Source: Holosporales bacterium | Lineage (GTDB): Bacteria; Pseudomonadota; Alphaproteobacteria; RUG11792 | DNA: 9,457 nucleotides | Direction of reading: 5' to 3' | NCBI GenBank assembly: GCA_031279295.1 | Contig: JAITIT010000053.1 | Span: 1-9,457 of the forward strand | Program-made: the position numbers and the translations under genes | Notes under the pieces: generated by a model | The model's input: the letters and a program-made list of their open reading frames with translations, nothing else | Told to the model about the DNA's origin: nothing | Database searches by the model: none | Shown: positions 6,926 through 9,457 of the stretch, piece by piece | How positions within the stretch are numbered: position 1 is the stretch's first letter | Layout of the letters: the number at the start of each line of letters is the position of its first letter

Positions 6926-6940
6926 AAACCCGCCGGGTTT
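6926..6940 (-). terminator. Weak intrinsic-terminator-like hairpin on the minus strand
   Basis: AAACCC (6926-6931) and GGGTTT (6935-6940) form a 6-bp stem with a GCC loop. Read on the minus strand, it is followed by TTTTTGTTCTCTT counting the last stem bases, a passable U-tract. On the plus strand the following bases (AGCTGG) do not fit. There is no minus-strand gene between here and the tRNA that obviously needs it, so it could only shield the M16 promoter from antisense read-through. The stem is short and chance is possible. Confidence 0.3.
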
Positions 6941-6961
6941 AGCTGGTAAGTTAGTTGTTTG

Positions 6962-7114
6962 ATGGGCAGGATAAACACGCACATGCATCGGCTAATTTCG
7001 CACGCTACATTAAAATATTCATATTCAATTACATTGGTGTCCATAACGTTATTGCCAATAGCGTTCGGTAATCACGATATTGTTGAAACGATTTTTTTTG
7101 TTGACTGTAAATAA
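6962..7114 (+). CDS. Possible 50-residue small exported peptide (doubtful)
   Basis: ATG 6962 to TAA 7114 encodes 50 residues. A basic, His-rich N-terminus (two Arg and two His in the first ten residues) is followed by a hydrophobic stretch ITLVSITLLPIAFG at about 23-36, giving a signal-peptide-like profile with a plausible cleavage after AFG. In-frame ATG 6983 would give a shorter version. I recognise no family. Against it: no ribosome site precedes the ATG, and the last codons run through the -35 element of the transporter promoter (7101-7106). The hydrophobic part is also AT-rich, as chance frames in such DNA often are. It could equally be the remnant of a longer secreted-protein gene. Confidence 0.18.
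   Translation: MGRINTHMHRLISHATLKYSYSITLVSITLLPIAFGNHDIVETIFFVDCK
7045..7065. repeat. 9-bp hairpin with GCC loop upstream of the MFS promoter
   Basis: AACGTTATT (7045-7053) and AATAGCGTT (7057-7065) pair over nine positions with one U-G wobble around a GCC loop. No U-tract follows on either strand, so it is not an intrinsic terminator. It lies about 36 bases upstream of the transporter -35 element, where an activator or repressor could bind. No function can be assigned. Confidence 0.3.
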
Positions 7115-7130
7115 CCGGAAAATTTACAAT
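7101..7130 (+). promoter_or_regulatory. Strong sigma70-type promoter for the MFS transporter
   Basis: TTGACT (7101-7106, five of six matches to the -35 consensus) and TACAAT (7125-7130, five of six to the -10 consensus) are separated by 18 bases. A run of eight T (7092-7099) sits just upstream, like an UP element. Transcription would start near 7137, giving a leader of about 32 bases. This is the best promoter match in the window. Confidence 0.65.
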
Positions 7131-7155
7131 ACCAGCGATGCGCGGTATATTGTAA
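7124..7155. repeat. 8-bp inverted repeat covering the -10 element and touching the ribosome site of the MFS gene
   Basis: TTACAATA (7124-7131) contains the -10 hexamer and is repeated inverted as TATTGTAA (7148-7155), whose last two bases begin the ribosome site AAGGTAGGG (7154-7162). The arms are 24 bases apart, about two helical turns, as expected for a dimeric repressor site over a promoter. Because most of the left arm lies upstream of the predicted start site, a DNA operator is likelier than an RNA hairpin. Chance repeats of this size are possible. Confidence 0.4.
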
Positions 7156-7168
7156 GGTAGGGTACCTT

Positions 7169-8401
7169 GTGAAATACAACAAGCCCGTAGTAGTAGGGCA
7201 TTTTGTAGTGAGTTTTGACAATGTAGTTAATGGATTTTTAACTGTGGTGATGGCTCCTTTGTTTTTTGGAGCGACTGATAGTCAGGTGATACAACTACTA
7301 TCTTCGTACGCAGCGTACGCTGCACTATTTATTACTGGTCCCATCGGCGCACTTACATTCGGGAGAATGGGTGACAAAATTGGAAGGAGGAGGATGTTGC
7401 TCGTAAGCATCGCAGGTATAGGCATACCAGTGGTATCAATAGGAATACTCCCCACATACAGTACTATCGGTATTGCTGCTCCAATCATATTAGTCTTCCT
7501 CAGATTTATTCAGGGGATTTTTAAGGGCGCTGAATTCGCTGGGGTACTAATACATAACCATGAAACTGGTAATAAGGAGGTACGCTCATCCGCTGATGTT
7601 GTATCTATCGGGTGTCTCGGCGGGTTTATTGCTGCTGTTGTGTGCTGGGGTATCTCGCAAGATGTGATGCCATCATGGTCATGGCGTGCTCCATTTTGGA
7701 TTGGTGGATTGTTGGCGCTTGCGACATTCTTATTCAGAATGCGGATTCCAGAGACAGATGATTTTATAAGGGTATTGAATGAGCAGAATATATCGAGGAC
7801 CCCCATTAGGGACCTACTGCGTGACTACAAGCTTGAAACATTCACTGGAATAGCCGTCGGTGCGACCTATACGGCATTTGCTTACTCATCAATGATGTTC
7901 GGCAATAGGCTGTTCCAGCAAGCTGGTTACTCGGTGGCACAGAGTATGTTGTTTAGCGCATGTGACTTGTTTTGGATATCAGCATCGATATCGATCTGTG
8001 GGAGAATCGCAGATAAGGTTGGAGTCTTGAGGCAGATAAATTATGCAACGATCATCTTGATGGTAACTGCAATGCCGGTATGCATGTTGATATCCGGTCA
8101 GCTCACGTTGGTGAATATATATGTGTACATGATCATCGTCACGTTTTTGGGATCACTTCTAGCGAGCTGCTTTGCTGCGTATGTACTGCAGCTCTTCCCG
8201 ATCTCATGTCGCTATTCCGGTTTCTCTGTTACTGATTCGTTCGGAGCAATCATAGGTGGTCTGACCCCATTCATGATGTTGTTGTTCTCTTCGGTATTTG
8301 ATAGCAACCTCGGGTGCGCTGCATGGCTGTATGTAGTGTCGGTACCAACGTTCATACTTGTAAATGTGATGGATAGCATTATGAAGCGTAGACTACGTTA
8401 G
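7169..8401 (+). CDS. MFS transporter, metabolite:H+ symporter (ProP-like) family
   Basis: Inner-membrane secondary transporter, probably importing an organic solute such as proline, betaine or a dicarboxylate with protons. The substrate cannot be read from sequence. The 410 residues contain about twelve hydrophobic segments in two halves. The MFS signature loop between helices 2 and 3 is GRMGDKIGRRR (65-75), and a related but weaker loop GRIADKVGVLR (278-288) is at the same place in the second half. The motif RFIQGIFKGAEFAGV (112-126) matches helix 4-5 of the ProP/MHS group (usually G-x-GGE-x-GG), although here GG is replaced by KG. SWRAPFWIGG (171-180) and the half-ending RMRIPETDDF (190-199) also fit. 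The GTG start is supported by a strong ribosome site AAGGTAGGG six bases upstream. It stands alone, with its own promoter, next to a convergent tRNA gene. Host-dependent Rickettsiales commonly carry several such carriers for host metabolites. Confidence 0.92.
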   Translation: MKYNKPVVVGHFVVSFDNVVNGFLTVVMAPLFFGATDSQVIQLLSSYAAYAALFITGPIGALTFGRMGDKIGRRRMLLVSIAGIGIPVVSIGILPTYSTIGIAAPIILVFLRFIQGIFKGAEFAGVLIHNHETGNKEVRSSADVVSIGCLGGFIAAVVCWGISQDVMPSWSWRAPFWIGGLLALATFLFRMRIPETDDFIRVLNEQNISRTPIRDLLRDYKLETFTGIAVGATYTAFAYSSMMFGNRLFQQAGYSVAQSMLFSACDLFWISASISICGRIADKVGVLRQINYATIILMVTAMPVCMLISGQLTLVNIYVYMIIVTFLGSLLASCFAAYVLQLFPISCRYSGFSVTDSFGAIIGGLTPFMMLLFSSVFDSNLGCAAWLYVVSVPTFILVNVMDSIMKRRLR

Positions 8402-8444
8402 TGTCATGTTATCATTTAGGAAGGAGTTAGGTGTGCTAAAATTA

Positions 8445-8521
8445 TGGTGCACCCGATTGGATTCGAACCAACGACCTTCTCCTTCGGAGGGAGACACTCT
8501 ATCCAACTGAGCTACGGGTAC
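8445..8521 (-). tRNA. tRNA-Arg (anticodon CCG), CCA encoded
   Basis: The minus strand folds into a full cloverleaf. The acceptor stem is GTACCCG with CGGGTGC (one U-G pair), the D-stem GCTC/GAGT, and the anticodon stem TCTCC/GGAGA around loop CTCCGAA. The variable loop is AGGTC, and the T-arm is GTTGG-TTCGAAT-CCAAT. Anticodon CCG reads the Arg codon CGG. The discriminator base is A73, and the 3' CCA is encoded (8447-8445). It is convergent with the MFS gene and lies 81 bases downstream of proS on the same strand. A weak promoter may sit in that gap. The 43-base gap to the MFS gene shows no terminator. Confidence 0.97.
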
Positions 8522-8602
8522 ACTGAACTAACATACACAAACTACTACTTGTGACCTAACGCGTTCAAGACAATTTTCCGCATAAAACAATTGACCGCTC
8601 GC

Positions 8603-9457
8603 TCAGTAGCTCTTCGCGAAGATAGCGTCTACGTTCGTATTAGTTCCGGTGATAATACACTTACCATCTGTATGTGATTGCTGAGTTGGGATGCACCTAA
8701 TCGATACAGCTATCTTATCGAGGAGCGATACGTCAGTTACGGATGGATTAAACTTTGCCATCACAATACCACTACCATGCGTTTCAAAAAACTCGATCAT
8801 CTCATCAATAGTCTTTACGGAATCATTCATCCTCTGTCTACAGCTCTCTTCACACCTCTGCTGCAGAATAGCATCGTGCTGTGCGATCAGGTCGTGGATG
8901 TGGCCGATGAACTCATTCTTGCTCATGCTTTCTTTTGCAAGAGTGGTTCTCCTCGTGATACACACCACATCGTCATCCACCTCTTTCTGGCCGATTTCTA
9001 AGATGAGCGGTACTCCCTTCCTCACGTAGTCCCACTTCTTGTTTTGCGGCTGGGTATCCTTGTTGTCGATGAGTACCCTGATTGTCTGGCAGAGCACACC
9101 CTTGATAGAGTCGCAATACTCCATGATGTCGTTCTTCATTGATGGGCTTCTGATGAGCGGAATTATTACAATATGGTATGGTGCGACTACGGACGGTAGG
9201 TTAAGCCCATCGTCATCTGAGTGGCTCATGATAAGTCCACCTATTATCCTGGTGGATATTCCCCATGATGTCGTATAGGTATGGCGTAGGTTGCCGTCGC
9301 GATCCTGGAACGTCATGTTGACTGCCTTCGAGAAATTTTGTCCGAGGTAGTGACTGGTGGCGGACTGTAAGGCCTTGCCATCCTGCATTATGGACTCTAT
9401 TGTGTACGTGTCGACGGCTCCGGCGAACTTATCGTATTCCGGTTTCTGTCCTGGTAT
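8603..9457 (-). CDS. proS: Proline--tRNA ligase, type 3 (archaeal/eukaryote-like), 3' part
   Basis: Class II aminoacyl-tRNA synthetase that charges tRNA-Pro. The frame is open to the right edge, giving 284 visible C-terminal residues; perhaps 200 N-terminal residues are missing. Visible residues 1-50 contain EYDKFAGAVDTYTIES, IMQDGKALQSATSHYLGQNF and then TSWGISTRIIGGLIMSHSDDDGL, the motif-3 region in the form used by ProRS type 3. The anticodon-binding domain follows (VVAPYHIVIIPL to KGVPLILEIGQKEVDDD VVCITRR). Next come a helical linker and the extra C-terminal domain (IRCIPTQQ, GKCIITG) ending in AKSY. A terminal Tyr is typical of this type; in the Thermus enzyme it reaches into the active site. 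The extra domain keeps only two obvious Cys, so a zinc site may be lost. The bacterial type 2 form familiar in most Rickettsiales lacks this C-terminal domain, so the type is notable. An internal Met at 9388 is not the start. Confidence 0.93.
   Translation of the reverse strand: MPGQKPEYDKFAGAVDTYTIESIMQDGKALQSATSHYLGQNFSKAVNMTFQDRDGNLRHTYTTSWGISTRIIGGLIMSHSDDDGLNLPSVVAPYHIVIIPLIRSPSMKNDIMEYCDSIKGVLCQTIRVLIDNKDTQPQNKKWDYVRKGVPLILEIGQKEVDDDVVCITRRTTLAKESMSKNEFIGHIHDLIAQHDAILQQRCEESCRQRMNDSVKTIDEMIEFFETHGSGIVMAKFNPSVTDVSLLDKIAVSIRCIPTQQSHTDGKCIITGTNTNVDAIFAKSY

Larger units (their letters stand above)
6710..7168. other. 459-base divergent spacer between the M16 peptidase and MFS transporter genes
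   Basis: This AT-richer stretch contains the outward promoters of both neighbours and their overlying inverted repeats. It also has a 6-bp hairpin at 6926-6940, a 9-bp hairpin at 7045-7065 and one short open frame (6962-7114) of doubtful status. I see no RNA gene, no recognisable gene remnant and no insertion-sequence ends. Other open frames in it are 30 codons or shorter without ribosome sites. Confidence 0.6.

Noticed and set aside
7115..7168. Frame continuous between the small open frame and the transporter, suggesting a longer N-terminus
   Set aside because: The TAA at 7112-7114 separates them, and the strong promoter and ribosome site just before GTG 7169 fix the transporter start.
8678..9029. 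Overlapping plus-strand open frames opposite proS
   Set aside because: Both are antisense to clear ProRS motifs and show no recognisable domain or ribosome site.
1..9457. Mobile elements, CRISPR arrays, phage or toxin-antitoxin modules
   Set aside because: No transposase or integrase frame, no regularly spaced repeats, and no duplicated ends were seen; nearly all bases belong to identifiable housekeeping genes.

Overview
The window is gene-dense, with roughly 45% GC by spot counts, and looks like chromosomal DNA from a small-genome alphaproteobacterium, most likely a member of the Rickettsiales. The main reasons are an MPP-beta-like M16 peptidase, a ProP-type MFS carrier, an OmpR/PetR-like response regulator, and an omega subunit with a long acidic tail. 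The assignment is by family resemblance only. I cannot fix the genus, though something near Anaplasmataceae/Neorickettsia is plausible.

Layout, left to right. (1) Plus strand 1-1722: the 3' part of dnaJ, followed closely by a free-standing 5'-3' exonuclease that looks like the N-terminal domain of DNA polymerase I without the polymerase. (2) Minus strand 1917-2594: an orphan OmpR-family response regulator with a GTG start. (3) Plus strand 2851-4667: rpoZ and gltX, joined by a one-base TAATG overlap that sits directly behind an A AAA AAG slippery heptamer. (4) Minus strand 4771-6709: an M16 zinc peptidase followed by rlpA, overlapping by 17 bases. (5) A 459-base divergent spacer (6710-7168) carrying promoters for both neighbours, each overlaid by an inverted repeat. 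(6) Plus strand 7169-8401: a 12-TM-type MFS transporter. (7) Minus strand: tRNA-Arg(CCG) with encoded CCA, and the 3' part of a type-3 (archaeal/eukaryote-like) proS that runs off the right edge.

The genes are mostly housekeeping: chaperone, DNA repair or replication, transcription, two aminoacyl-tRNA synthetases and a tRNA, envelope maintenance, uptake and regulation. Translation and transcription are linked by the rpoZ-gltX pair, and envelope or protein processing by the M16-rlpA pair. I see no mobile element, CRISPR array, rRNA or phage gene. I also found no clear new multi-gene system. The most interesting signals are small: the slippery rpoZ/gltX junction, the type-3 ProRS, the polymerase-less exonuclease, and the operator-like repeats on the divergent promoters.
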